DNA of 64,000 bases from Acinetobacter chinensis (GTDB lineage Bacteria; Pseudomonadota; Gammaproteobacteria; Pseudomonadales; Moraxellaceae), in contig NZ_CP032134.1 in assembly GCF_002165375.2 (NCBI RefSeq), positions 2,232,001-2,296,000 of the forward strand. Reading direction: 5' to 3'. A program made the translations under genes and the position numbers. The notes below the pieces were generated by a model, which was given only the letters and a program-made list of their open reading frames with translations, was not told where the DNA came from and made no database searches. Shown in pieces: positions 1-7,786 of this stretch; position 1 is the stretch's first letter, and each line of letters starts with the position of its first letter.

Positions 1-187
1 GCTTCTGTCATTCAGACATCATAATTCTGATGCTTAATGGACAGAATAATCTGTCAGTGCTGAAAGTTGATACATTTCACAATTCGGTTTTTCCGATACT
101 GTTAATGTAAAAATACCATTTCAGCAATAACAAAAAGTTCGATACTCTATTGGAAATTAAATACAAACCTCAATCATGGAGATAATG

Positions 188-751
188 ATGAGCTTAATTA
201 ATACTGAAGTTAAACCATTCAGCACTACTGCATTCCAGAACGGTCAGTTCATCGAAGTTACTGAAGCTGATCTTAAAGGCAAATGGTCTGTTGTTTTCTT
301 CTATCCTGCTGACTTCACTTTTGTTTGCCCAACTGAGCTTGGTGACCTTGCAGACAACTATGCTGAATTCCAGAAATTAGGCGTTGAAATCTACTCTGTT
401 TCTACAGACACTCACTTCACTCACAAAGCTTGGCATGATTCTTCTGAAGAAATCAAAAAAATCCAGTATGTAATGGTTGGTGATGCGAACTGGACTCTTG
501 CTAAAAACTTTGACGTTCTGATCGAATCTGCAGGTCTTGCTGACCGTGGTACTTTCGTTATCGATCCAGAAGGTAAAATCCAGATCGTTGAAATCAACGC
601 TGGTGGTATCGGTCGTGATGCTCAGGAACTTCTTCGTAAAGTTAAAGCAGCTCAGTATGTACACGCTCACCCAGGTGAAGTATGTCCTGCTAAATGGAAA
701 GAAGGCGATGCAACTCTTGCTCCTTCAATCGACTTAGTTGGTAAAATCTAA
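188..751 (+). CDS. ahpC: alkyl hydroperoxide reductase subunit C (peroxiredoxin)
   Basis: Typical 2-Cys peroxiredoxin that reduces H2O2 and organic hydroperoxides in the cytoplasm, normally recharged by AhpF. The 187-residue product matches the E. coli family length and opening (MSLINTEVKPF). The peroxidatic cysteine C47 lies in FTFVCPTE and the resolving cysteine C166 in HPGEVCPAKW. The third of three close ATGs is chosen because GGAG at 179-182 sits correctly before it. No ahpF is adjacent, so the reductase partner must be encoded elsewhere. OxyR control would be typical of the family, but I could not identify a convincing OxyR site upstream. A strong terminator follows. Confidence 0.97.
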   Translation: MSLINTEVKPFSTTAFQNGQFIEVTEADLKGKWSVVFFYPADFTFVCPTELGDLADNYAEFQKLGVEIYSVSTDTHFTHKAWHDSSEEIKKIQYVMVGDANWTLAKNFDVLIESAGLADRGTFVIDPEGKIQIVEINAGGIGRDAQELLRKVKAAQYVHAHPGEVCPAKWKEGDATLAPSIDLVGKI

Positions 752-776
752 TTTTATAATTAGATCATACTGATTG

Positions 777-807
777 AAAAACCACGCTTTTCAGCGTGGT
801 TTTTTTA
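777..807 (+). terminator. intrinsic terminator of ahpC
   Basis: Perfect 8-bp stem ACCACGCT/AGCGTGGT with a TTTC loop, followed by a T tract. It lies just after ahpC, between convergent genes. Confidence 0.9.
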
Positions 808-838
808 TATCAGTTTTCAGATGACTGAATGTATGCCA

Positions 839-1612
839 CTAATCCAGAGTCTGAACACCGCCACCATTCACAAAAATCGTCTGCCCACTGACCCAGGACG
901 ACACTGGCGAAGCAAAATACAGCATTGCACCTGCAATATCTTCTGCAGTACCTAAACGTTTAATCGGTGTATGTTCCAGCATTTTCTTTTCTATTTCAGG
1001 TGTCAGCACACTGGCCAGAGCAACGGTACGGGTTGCCCCCGGTCCAACGGCATTGACTCTGATTTCAGGTCCAAAATCAAACGCCAGGTTTGCAACCATA
1101 TGATTCACGGCTGCCTTTGATCCACCGTATCCGCTCATATTCGGAGAAGCATTTTTACTGGACATGGAAGATGTGAACACAATCGAGCCATAACCTGATT
1201 TTTTCATATGCGGTGCGCACAACTGACTCAGACGCCAGCCGCTGAAGACATTTAAATCAAAATCCCGTTTAATATCATCGACACTGATTTTAAATGGATT
1301 TTCACGCCCACCACCGCCACCACCTGCATTATTGATCAGGATATTCACGGTACCAAAAGTACTGACAGTTAAATCCACCAGATCAACCAGGCTTTGATCT
1401 TCTAAAATATTACATTTCACAGCCAGAGATTTCTGACCATTTTTTTCCAGCTCATCCACAAGTTGTTGTGCTTTTTCCAGATTCAGATCCGCAATAACAA
1501 CCGTCGCTCCAGCTTCAGCCAGAAGTAGTGCAGTCGCTTTACCTATTCCATCCGCACCGCCGGTCACGATTGCGACTTTATCCGTCAGGGAAAACAATTC
1601 ATTAATTTTCAT
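839..1612 (-). CDS. short-chain dehydrogenase, HdhA-like (7-alpha-hydroxysteroid dehydrogenase family)
   Basis: NAD(P)-dependent SDR oxidoreductase of classical length (257 aa). The cofactor motif TGGADGIG is at residues 17-24, NNAG with an unusual Gly run at 94-102, a catalytic Ser at about 148-149 and YxxxK at 162-166. The Gly-rich segment after NNAG and the C-terminal pattern TPEIEKKMLEHTPIKRLG resemble E. coli HdhA closely. The true substrate in this organism is unknown: steroid activity is not implied, and another secondary alcohol is possible. It is a single gene with a GGTGAGAG ribosome site, convergent with ahpC. Confidence 0.85.
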   Translation of the reverse strand: MKINELFSLTDKVAIVTGGADGIGKATALLLAEAGATVVIADLNLEKAQQLVDELEKNGQKSLAVKCNILEDQSLVDLVDLTVSTFGTVNILINNAGGGGGGRENPFKISVDDIKRDFDLNVFSGWRLSQLCAPHMKKSGYGSIVFTSSMSSKNASPNMSGYGGSKAAVNHMVANLAFDFGPEIRVNAVGPGATRTVALASVLTPEIEKKMLEHTPIKRLGTAEDIAGAMLYFASPVSSWVSGQTIFVNGGGVQTLD

Positions 1613-2025
1613 ACTCTCACCTTTTATAAGTGATATCAGACCAGAAACAGAACATCATATTTATCATATATTTTTTCAATATATGAGTTTCAGACTCATA
1701 AACCGTGACACTGCTGAAAAGCATATGCTTCAGTCAGTGTTTTTTGATTAAAAACAACAGGAAAAATCCAGCAAATAAAAAGGACTGATTAAAACCAGAC
1801 AGAGATATAAGCAATTTTACTGATCAGATCAGCAGACTGTCTCAGCAAGAAATCCCTTTTACTTCCTGCTCTCTTATACAATATGCAAAAACTGGATATA
1901 CATAGTTAAAAATCAATGTGATAAATTACAAATCTGCAACACTGTCCCGCATGTAAATCAACTAATTTCAAAGCATGCAGAAAATGATTTTCTGTAAAAT
2001 AATCAAAAAAATAAGGGGGTTGCTT
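1613..2025. other. 413-bp non-coding interval
   Basis: Divergent promoter region between the dehydrogenase and the small KTSC-like gene. It is AT-rich. One visible element is an 8-bp inverted repeat, CATATATT/AATATATG, at 1665-1685 just upstream of the dehydrogenase, which could be an operator. I see no RNA gene or ORF of note. Confidence 0.4.
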
Positions 2026-2232
2026 ATGGGAACAGCGTTAACTGTGACATCCTGGAAATACAGTACGACTTCACGGTATTTAAAAATTTTTTATAATAAT
2101 GGTTCTGGTGAGCTGTATCATCCAGTGCCCGAATTCATTTATGACAACTTACTCCGCTGTAGTGATAAAACAGCCTTTATTCATAAATATTTAGAATATA
2201 ACCTGCACTTTAACCGCATTACGATTGAATAA
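2026..2232 (+). CDS. small KTSC-like domain protein
   Basis: Predicted 68-residue cytoplasmic protein. The segment NGSGELYHPVPEFIYDNLL followed by an NRI ending resembles the KTSC domain, in which a short strand-turn-strand precedes a Y-x-V-P-x-x-x-Y-x-x-L pattern. That fold is found in small proteins and at the ends of lysyl-tRNA synthetases; its function is poorly known. I chose the ATG at 2026 over the one at 1975 because AAGGGGG at 2013-2019 is a strong ribosome-binding site 6 nt before it. It is monocistronic. The domain call is by pattern only. Confidence 0.6.
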   Translation: MGTALTVTSWKYSTTSRYLKIFYNNGSGELYHPVPEFIYDNLLRCSDKTAFIHKYLEYNLHFNRITIE

Positions 2233-2254
2233 ATCTTTTCGTTTTCATTGAACA

Positions 2255-2279
2255 GAATCAGGGGAATATTCCCTGATTC
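2255..2279. terminator. inverted repeat between convergent genes
   Basis: GAATCAGGG and CCCTGATTC flank a short AT loop between the KTSC-like gene and the convergent methyltransferase gene. Neither side has a clean T tract, so a terminator role is only probable. Confidence 0.45.
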
Positions 2280-2288
2280 CTATACAGA

Positions 2289-2882
2289 CTATTCGGTATA
2301 CGTCACCATGAACAGTCCTGCGCCAATCGGCAAAGTTGCTGTCATAAACGATCTATTCTGTTTCACTTCACAGATAAAGTTTTTAACTTCTGCAGCATGT
2401 GAAATCACATTATCCACAATAAGCACTGCTCCTGAATGACTGATCATATTTTTCAGGAAAGGCCAGTAATCCATATAGGTATGGCGCTCAGCATCCAGTA
2501 AAATCAGATCGTACTGCTCTGTACTGGATTCAAGAAAATCTTTGGCATCACCAGTCCAGAAATCAATCACCTGATCCACATTCAGTTCTTCAGCATAGCT
2601 TTTTGCCTGAGCTGTTCTGTCTGGATCAATCTCCAGTGTTGTGACTTTAGCACCCGTAACAAGAGCAGCATCTGCAAGCCACAGCGTTGAATATCCAGTC
2701 GATGTACCTATTTCGAATATTTTTTTAGACTGTTGAATACGGATCAGCATCGCCAGGTACTGAGCCGATTCAGTTTCAATATTCCGATAACGCTTTATCC
2801 GGTCAGACTGTGTTGCATCAAACTGAATAAAACTTTGATAAAGCTCATTTACACGCTGAGTAAATTCAGGACTTAAACTCAT
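2289..2882 (-). CDS. SAM-dependent O-methyltransferase family protein
   Basis: Class I methyltransferase of the catechol/caffeoyl-CoA O-methyltransferase group (about 197 aa). The SAM-binding motif EIGTSTGYST lies near residues 57-66, followed by the acidic TLEIDPDR strand and LILLDAERHTYMDYW, which in the family carries metal and substrate ligands. The start at MSLSPEF is preferred to the ATG four codons upstream, because GGAG inside those codons is correctly spaced before it. The substrate is unknown. It lies 61 bp downstream of the DUF1653 gene and could be co-transcribed with it. Confidence 0.85.
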   Translation of the reverse strand: MSLSPEFTQRVNELYQSFIQFDATQSDRIKRYRNIETESAQYLAMLIRIQQSKKIFEIGTSTGYSTLWLADAALVTGAKVTTLEIDPDRTAQAKSYAEELNVDQVIDFWTGDAKDFLESSTEQYDLILLDAERHTYMDYWPFLKNMISHSGAVLIVDNVISHAAEVKNFICEVKQNRSFMTATLPIGAGLFMVTYTE

Positions 2883-2954
2883 AAGCAACTCCATGCCATA
2901 TTCAACACTGATTCATTATTATGCAAAATCAAAAGGTCATTCCTGTGACAGCTT

Positions 2955-3170
2955 TCAGGTCTTCTGGATCAATCTGAAACGGGGAACCACTTCACCATTT
3001 TCAAGCTGTACAGTTTCAGCAAACATCTGCAACGGTCTGACCCACATCGAGTAATCGCCATACAGACACTGATAAACCACCAGTTTTTCTTCTGTTTCAC
3101 TGTGTGTTGCGACATGAAAAACCTGATACAGTTTTCCCTTATAGTGCTGATAAATACCCTGAGCGATCAT
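2955..3170 (-). CDS. DUF1653 domain protein
   Basis: A 71-residue cytoplasmic protein covering the whole DUF1653 family: a G-x-Y-x-H-Y-K-G-x-x-Y opening, then VVYQCLYGDYSMWVRPLQMF. The family is widespread, of about this length and without an established function. The start has AAGGAAA upstream. It is followed on the same strand by the O-methyltransferase gene. Confidence 0.85.
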   Translation of the reverse strand: MIAQGIYQHYKGKLYQVFHVATHSETEEKLVVYQCLYGDYSMWVRPLQMFAETVQLENGEVVPRFRLIQKT

Positions 3171-3216
3171 GCATCGTTTCCTTTAGGATCATTCTGTCAA
3201 TATAACATTCAATCAT

Positions 3217-3242
3217 AAAAAAACCGCCTTACGGCGGTTTTT
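3217..3242 (-). terminator. intrinsic terminator of the roadblock/GTPase operon
   Basis: AAACCGCC/GGCGGTTT stem with a TTAC loop. A/T tracts on both sides make it potentially bidirectional. It directly follows the last gene of the four-gene operon. Confidence 0.88.
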
Positions 3243-3245
3243 AAC

Positions 3246-3602
3246 TTAAGAAAAATCGAGTTCTTTTTCGAAAGCTTTCAGTTCATACCGAGCCATTGCC
3301 AGGTTTGATTTTGAACGGTCAAGTACCAGATACAGGAACAGTGCTTCATTTGTATCAAGTGGACGGATCAGATGGTACTGCTTACCCAGTGTGATCAGAA
3401 TGTCTTCGATGTTGTCATCCAGCTGAAGTGCTTTTGCAACTTTACGCTTTGAACGGACAACTTCCGTATTCCCTGCTGCTGCAAGCTCCAGATCAATTCC
3501 ACTTCCCTGAGTCGCAAGTGCAAGACCACTGTCACTGTCAATCAGTGCTGCTGCAACAAAACCGTCAATTGAACTGAGTGTATCCAGTGTTATACGTGCC
3601 AT
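3246..3602 (-). CDS. roadblock/LC7 domain protein (second copy)
   Basis: A 118-residue single-domain roadblock/LC7 protein, with helix IDGFVAAALIDSDSGLALAT and the following amphipathic strands and helices typical of the fold. In bacteria these proteins dimerise and commonly bind MglA/Arf-like small GTPases as activating or regulatory partners. It is the last gene of an operon whose first gene encodes such a GTPase, so partnership is a direct inference. AGGAG precedes the ATG. It is clearly divergent from the other roadblock protein in the operon, suggesting different roles. Confidence 0.85.
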   Translation of the reverse strand: MARITLDTLSSIDGFVAAALIDSDSGLALATQGSGIDLELAAAGNTEVVRSKRKVAKALQLDDNIEDILITLGKQYHLIRPLDTNEALFLYLVLDRSKSNLAMARYELKAFEKELDFS

Positions 3603-3640
3603 ATTTTTCTCCTAGAGCATAATCAATGTTATATAAAAAC

Positions 3641-4609
3641 TTAAAGTCCAAGTTTTTTACGCAATTTGCCAAAAAAACTACGAATTGCATGATGTTCCTC
3701 AGCTGAATTCTTTTCAGCTGATACCCGAAACTCTGCATCTTCTGCGCGAATGCTTTTCCCCATATTCAAAAGCTGTGCGACTGCCACAAATCTGCCCACC
3801 CGCTCAGCTGAAAGATTTAAAGCCTGATGCACATCTTTGAGATTTGCACCCAGCGAAAAACAGCTCGCGATTTTCAACAGTTCGCGCCGTTGCAGTCCTT
3901 TTTCAAATTGTGGCCACATTTCCAACCTGAAACTCTCACTCAAAGGAATGTCATTCATGCGTATTTCTGAAGACTGCATTAACATCTGCCACAACCATAT
4001 TCTCAGATCCTGAGCATGCTGATTACGGGTAATATCAAGTGCCTGTTGTCCAGTTGCATAAGACTGGTTCAAAGTCATATTCAGTGAGCGACCATTGTGT
4101 TCCTGAACAGGCCAGACCCGTTCGGTCATACAGTCCACCAGCGCAATTGGACCATAGGCATCAAAAAGCTGAATATAGCCATTTCTGGGCAGAAAAACTT
4201 CATGGAAAACATTTTCCAGCCCCTGAATTCCTTTTTCTCCCTGTAAAATCTCCAGGCTGGATACCTGTCTGGAGACAGGTTCATAATCAAAAAACAACGA
4301 CTGTAATGCTGCTCTCAGATCATCCGTCTGGAGTATGGGATAAAATAAAGTATCCCCTTGCAACTGACCACCAGACTCATTACTTCTGACCAGTTTAAAA
4401 ACCACAGGTTTCTGCTGCTCTATAATCTTCTGAATATTATGTGAGTCATAAAAAGCTTCATTAATTAAAAACAGATCAATATTTGGCTCAGACAGACCTG
4501 CCCAGTACACCTGCACACCAGCCGGCAATGCAGATTTAATGGAAATTTTAAACTGATCCTGAATGCTTAGACTTAAACCGAATACCGCAATATTCAAAAT
4601 ATGTTTCAT
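3641..4609 (-). CDS. unrecognised protein of the GTPase/roadblock operon, pseudo-receiver-like
   Basis: 322-residue soluble protein I do not recognise. Residues 1 to about 110 show an alternating strand/helix pattern like a response-regulator receiver, but the position where the phosphorylated Asp would sit reads DLFLINEAF (Asn), so it would be a pseudo-receiver. Residues about 225-285 contain a helical segment, RELLKIASCFSLGANLKDVHQALNL..., that looks like a winged-helix or helix-turn-helix unit. The C terminus is basic (FFGKLRKKLGL). No membrane segment is visible. It lies between two roadblock genes (gaps of 47 and 38 bp), so it probably acts as adaptor or effector of the GTPase. Fold assignments are inference. 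Confidence 0.6.
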   Translation of the reverse strand: MKHILNIAVFGLSLSIQDQFKISIKSALPAGVQVYWAGLSEPNIDLFLINEAFYDSHNIQKIIEQQKPVVFKLVRSNESGGQLQGDTLFYPILQTDDLRAALQSLFFDYEPVSRQVSSLEILQGEKGIQGLENVFHEVFLPRNGYIQLFDAYGPIALVDCMTERVWPVQEHNGRSLNMTLNQSYATGQQALDITRNQHAQDLRIWLWQMLMQSSEIRMNDIPLSESFRLEMWPQFEKGLQRRELLKIASCFSLGANLKDVHQALNLSAERVGRFVAVAQLLNMGKSIRAEDAEFRVSAEKNSAEEHHAIRSFFGKLRKKLGL

Positions 4610-4656
4610 TTTTTAACCATAGCCATTGGCGTTCAGCTTATCTGCTGGATGCTGAA

Positions 4657-5064
4657 TTATTTAATGCGGGAAAGCAGTTCAGCTTCCTTTTTCATATAAA
4701 ACAACAACTGCCCAATCAGAACATCTATTGATGCACTGGCAACCATCGCCATGGGATACTGTGGATGATCCACCGCTGTCAGTACAACCTTGCCATTGTC
4801 TGCATCAAGAGTGATGGTATTACATCCAGACAGACTGATTTCTGCAATAAAAGCAGAAACCATGGCTAAAATTGAACTGCTGACAGCTGCGATTTTCCCT
4901 GTATTTTCAAGGTTTTTTTTCGTAGCCAGTGCAAGCTCAAAACCATCTGACGTACACAGCATGACAAAATTAATACCACTGACTGAATTCAGCAGTTCGG
5001 TCAGATGCTCTTTTCCGAGCCTGGAAATATGTTCTGGGACCTGGCGTGATTCCATTAAATTCAT
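4657..5064 (-). CDS. roadblock/LC7 domain protein (first copy)
   Basis: A roughly 135-residue roadblock/LC7 protein. The core GINFVMLCTSDGFELALATKKNLENTGKIAAVSSSILAMV... gives the strand-helix arrangement of the family and resembles CvnB/MglB-type partners of small GTPases. The start at MNLMESR follows the stop codon of the GTPase gene by one base, and its AGGAG ribosome site lies inside the end of that gene, a sign of translational coupling. A longer reading from 5118 would overlap the GTPase gene by 53 bp and lacks this ribosome site. Confidence 0.85.
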   Translation of the reverse strand: MNLMESRQVPEHISRLGKEHLTELLNSVSGINFVMLCTSDGFELALATKKNLENTGKIAAVSSSILAMVSAFIAEISLSGCNTITLDADNGKVVLTAVDHPQYPMAMVASASIDVLIGQLLFYMKKEAELLSRIK

Positions 5065-5065
5065 T

Positions 5066-5623
5066 TTAAACTCCTGCGGACTTCTGCCCGAACTGAGTAT
5101 TGATCTCAACTGATGCAATCAGGGTTTCAATCATAAGCAAAACATCATCCCGATTACGGGCATCCACTGCATACAGAGGAAAATGCAGATCACGGATCAG
5201 CATCCAGTCACGATATATTTTCAGAACCTGATCATCCTTTTCATCCAGATGAGTGATCCCAATGACAATATTATTGCCATAAGCTCTAAATGCATCGAGA
5301 TAAAACTCAAGATCCTGTAAACGCTCAGTCCGTGAATGATCAATTAAAATAACTGTGCCCAAAGCCCCTTTACACACAATGGACCACATAAAATTAAATC
5401 TGTCCTGACCTGGCGTGCCATACAGACCTATTTTGATACCATCTTCGAGGCAGATTTCCCCATAATCAATTCCAACCGTTGTCAGATATTTAGTATGTGA
5501 TTCAACGTCTGTATTACGTGCTTCAGTTGAAACGACATCAATATCGGATAACACTTTAATGGCAGCAGACTTACCTGCTCCCATTGTTCCCCCAAAGGCA
5601 ATTTTATATTGCTGAAAAATCAC
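5066..5623 (-). CDS. small GTPase, conservon (CvnD)-like
   Basis: 185-residue Ras-like P-loop GTPase. The G1 motif is GTMGAGKS (residues 12-19). G2 is probably T48/T49 before VGIDYG. G3 reads YGTPGQDRFNFMW (68-80), with Gly where classical GTPases have the Asp of DxxG. G4 is THLD (124-127) instead of NKxD. The GTPGQDRFxFMW signature is characteristic of the CvnD GTPases of Streptomyces conservons and related bacterial proteins. It is the first gene of an operon with two roadblock proteins. The start is GTG with an in-frame stop immediately upstream and no strong ribosome site. Process controlled: unknown. Confidence 0.85.
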   Translation of the reverse strand: MIFQQYKIAFGGTMGAGKSAAIKVLSDIDVVSTEARNTDVESHTKYLTTVGIDYGEICLEDGIKIGLYGTPGQDRFNFMWSIVCKGALGTVILIDHSRTERLQDLEFYLDAFRAYGNNIVIGITHLDEKDDQVLKIYRDWMLIRDLHFPLYAVDARNRDDVLLMIETLIASVEINTQFGQKSAGV

Positions 5624-6295
5624 TTAAGAAACTCAATTTTTTAAAAAATAATGATTAAGTTCACATAAATGCGAACAAATGCAATGTACACTGATTTTAT
5701 TAAATATCTAATATTTATTATATATTTATACCAATCAATAAATTTACGGCATTTTTCCGCTGAAAACTTGATGCCTGATGAATTGTTAACTTTTGTAATT
5801 AATCGTTTTTTTATATAAGTCCAATTTTAATGTTCAAATATCATACTTTCCTACTAACAAGAATTTTTCTATATTTATCAGTAATAATTATCTTATAGAA
5901 CCAGTTGAAATGATCAAATCACCTGAAGCAGGTTAAAAAACCATCCTATACAGGGATTATTTATTCTTTTTTATTTATCTAAATAATGAACTGAAATAAT
6001 ATCTATCTGGACAGACCACTGATCAGGAAAAGCGGATACATCCATCATCCCCCCCAAAAAATTCATGAAATATTCACCGCTTCATTCTCAATCACAGATA
6101 TATAACCTAAGCTCCATAGCGATATTCAGGAAAGCAATACAAAAATTTAAGTCATGTGAAGTACAGACATACAGCATTCTTTTTTAATCTAAAAATTACA
6201 TTTCATTAACAATTTTTGATCTTTTTCTGTTCATTTTTTCCGTTATATTCCATATATCCGCATACTGTGGAGATGAAAATAAAAGGAAAATGAAA
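5624..6295. other. 672-bp AT-rich non-coding interval
   Basis: Divergent region between the GTPase operon and the Ala-rich lipoprotein. It is clearly more AT-rich than its surroundings, holds no ORF with a credible ribosome site, and contains a C7 run near 6049-6055. It must hold promoters for both flanking units. I see no tRNA or convincing RNA structure, but an sRNA cannot be excluded. Confidence 0.4.
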
Positions 6296-6640
6296 ATGAA
6301 TAAACTACTTATTGCTTTAAGTCTGGCTGCCACCGTTGCTCTTGTAGGCTGTAATAAAGACAAAGCGCCTGAAACGGGTGCAACTACAGGTGAGCATCTT
6401 GAAAATGCTGCTACACAAGCTGGTGAAGATGTGAAAAATGCAACTGCTGATGCTGCCAATGCAACTGCAACAGCTGTTGATAATGCTGCTGACTCAGCGG
6501 TTCAGGCTGCTGACAATGCCGCGGCTCATGCTGAAAATGCTGCTGCACATGCAACTGATGCTGCTAAAAATGCAACCGCTGCAACTGCTGCTGCAGTTGA
6601 ACAGGGTGCTGCAGATGTAAAAGAGAAAGCTCAGCAATAA
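6296..6640 (+). CDS. alanine-rich lipoprotein with helical repeats
   Basis: Predicted 114-residue lipoprotein. The signal peptide MNKLLIALSLAATVALVGC ends in lipobox LVGC, followed by a short linker. From about residue 30 a low-complexity helical region is built almost only of Ala, Asn, Asp, Glu, Thr and Val, with recurring DNAA, ENAA and ATDAA units. It resembles periplasmic amphipathic or LEA/apolipoprotein-like helices rather than an enzyme. AAGGA at 6283-6287 is 8 nt before the chosen ATG and only 2 nt before the ATG at 6290, which decides the start. Monocistronic, ending at a terminator. Function unknown; envelope spacer or stress protein is a guess. Confidence 0.8.
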   Translation: MNKLLIALSLAATVALVGCNKDKAPETGATTGEHLENAATQAGEDVKNATADAANATATAVDNAADSAVQAADNAAAHAENAAAHATDAAKNATAATAAAVEQGAADVKEKAQQ

Positions 6641-6644
6641 TATA

Positions 6645-6677
6645 AAAAAAGCCTTCATCCTGGGATGGAGGCTTTTT
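6645..6677 (+). terminator. intrinsic terminator
   Basis: Ten-bp stem GCCTTCATCC/GGATGGAGGC (one G-T pair) with A and T tracts, just after the Ala-rich lipoprotein gene. Confidence 0.88.
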
Positions 6678-6898
6678 ATTGCCTGCTGAATCCTGCCTGC
6701 TGATAACTGATTATTTTCTTTTTTAATATTCAACCAGGACACTGGCATCAAAAAACACTTCGCCATAGCTTAATTGAACGAATAACTGTATTATTTTTAA
6801 TAATATTTCTGATGCAGCTTTAAGTCTGCATCCTGCCTGAAAACAGATCATCACATAAACAGTCATCACCGGACTTCGTTATAAAGGACAGCTTTACA

Positions 6899-7600
6899 AT
6901 GAGTTACTCCCACCATCAGGAAAAGCATTATATCCACCGTACCGGATGGTTACGTGCAGCTGTACTGGGAGCAAATGATGGGATTATTTCAGTCACCAGT
7001 TTAATCATGGGGATGGCTGCCAGTGGAGCATCCACTCATACCCTGCTGGTCACCTGCATTGCGGGATTAATTTCCGGTGCAACTTCCATGGCAGCAGGAG
7101 AATACATTTCTGTAAAGTCACAGGTCGATATTGAAAAAGCAGACCTGCATATGGAAGCCCGCGAACTTGAAAAAAATCCTGGGCATGAACTTAAAGAACT
7201 GACCCATATTTATACCCTGCGTGGCTTAACTCCAGAACTGGCACATGAAGTTGCTGTTCAGCTGACTGCCAAAGATGCGTTGGAAGCACATGCCCGTGAT
7301 GAGATAGGCATACATGAAAATACTGCTGCAAATCCTGTTCAGGCAGCAGGCTCCTCAGCACTTGCATTTTCACTGGGCGCACTGTTTCCAATGTGCTCTA
7401 TACTGCTCAGTCCAGATCAGTATATTTCCACGGTTGTTATGATTGTTGGCATACTGTCCTTAGCAACACTGGGTGGTCTGTCCAGCTATTTTGCAGGAAC
7501 ATCCATTTTCAGAGGCAGTGCAAGAGTCACCCTATGGGGCATTCTTGCCATGGCATTTGCCAGCTGGATTGGCTCTCTCTTTAATGTCACGCCTGTTTAG
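6899..7600 (+). CDS. VIT1/CCC1-family membrane transporter
   Basis: 233-residue inner-membrane protein of the VIT (vacuolar iron transporter)/CCC1/nodulin-21 family, whose members move Fe2+ or Mn2+. The family signature WLRAAVLGANDGIISVTSLIMG is at residues 18-39, followed by GATSMAAGEYISVKSQ (about 61-76) with the conserved metal-path residues. A Glu-rich cytoplasmic loop (about 80-140) precedes three further membrane segments. AAGGA at 6884-6888 precedes the ATG. It stands alone between a terminator and an AT-rich gap. Metal specificity cannot be told from sequence. Confidence 0.88.
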   Translation: MSYSHHQEKHYIHRTGWLRAAVLGANDGIISVTSLIMGMAASGASTHTLLVTCIAGLISGATSMAAGEYISVKSQVDIEKADLHMEARELEKNPGHELKELTHIYTLRGLTPELAHEVAVQLTAKDALEAHARDEIGIHENTAANPVQAAGSSALAFSLGALFPMCSILLSPDQYISTVVMIVGILSLATLGGLSSYFAGTSIFRGSARVTLWGILAMAFASWIGSLFNVTPV

Positions 7601-7786
7601 CTCTTTATCGAGTGAATAAACAGCAAAATGTTTGAATTTTTAAATGAAATTTAAATCACTTTTACCAATATAAATTATAAGAAATACTCAGTTGAATTTT
7701 TAATATTCTATGTATTTACATAATATATGGCGATCAGATTGAATTAAAATATCGACACATTATTTGTTTAGATTTACTTTAATTTC

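Noticed and set aside
839..1612. Bile-acid or steroid metabolism
   Set aside because: The dehydrogenase resembles HdhA, but the SDR family is too promiscuous to support a steroid substrate without context genes.
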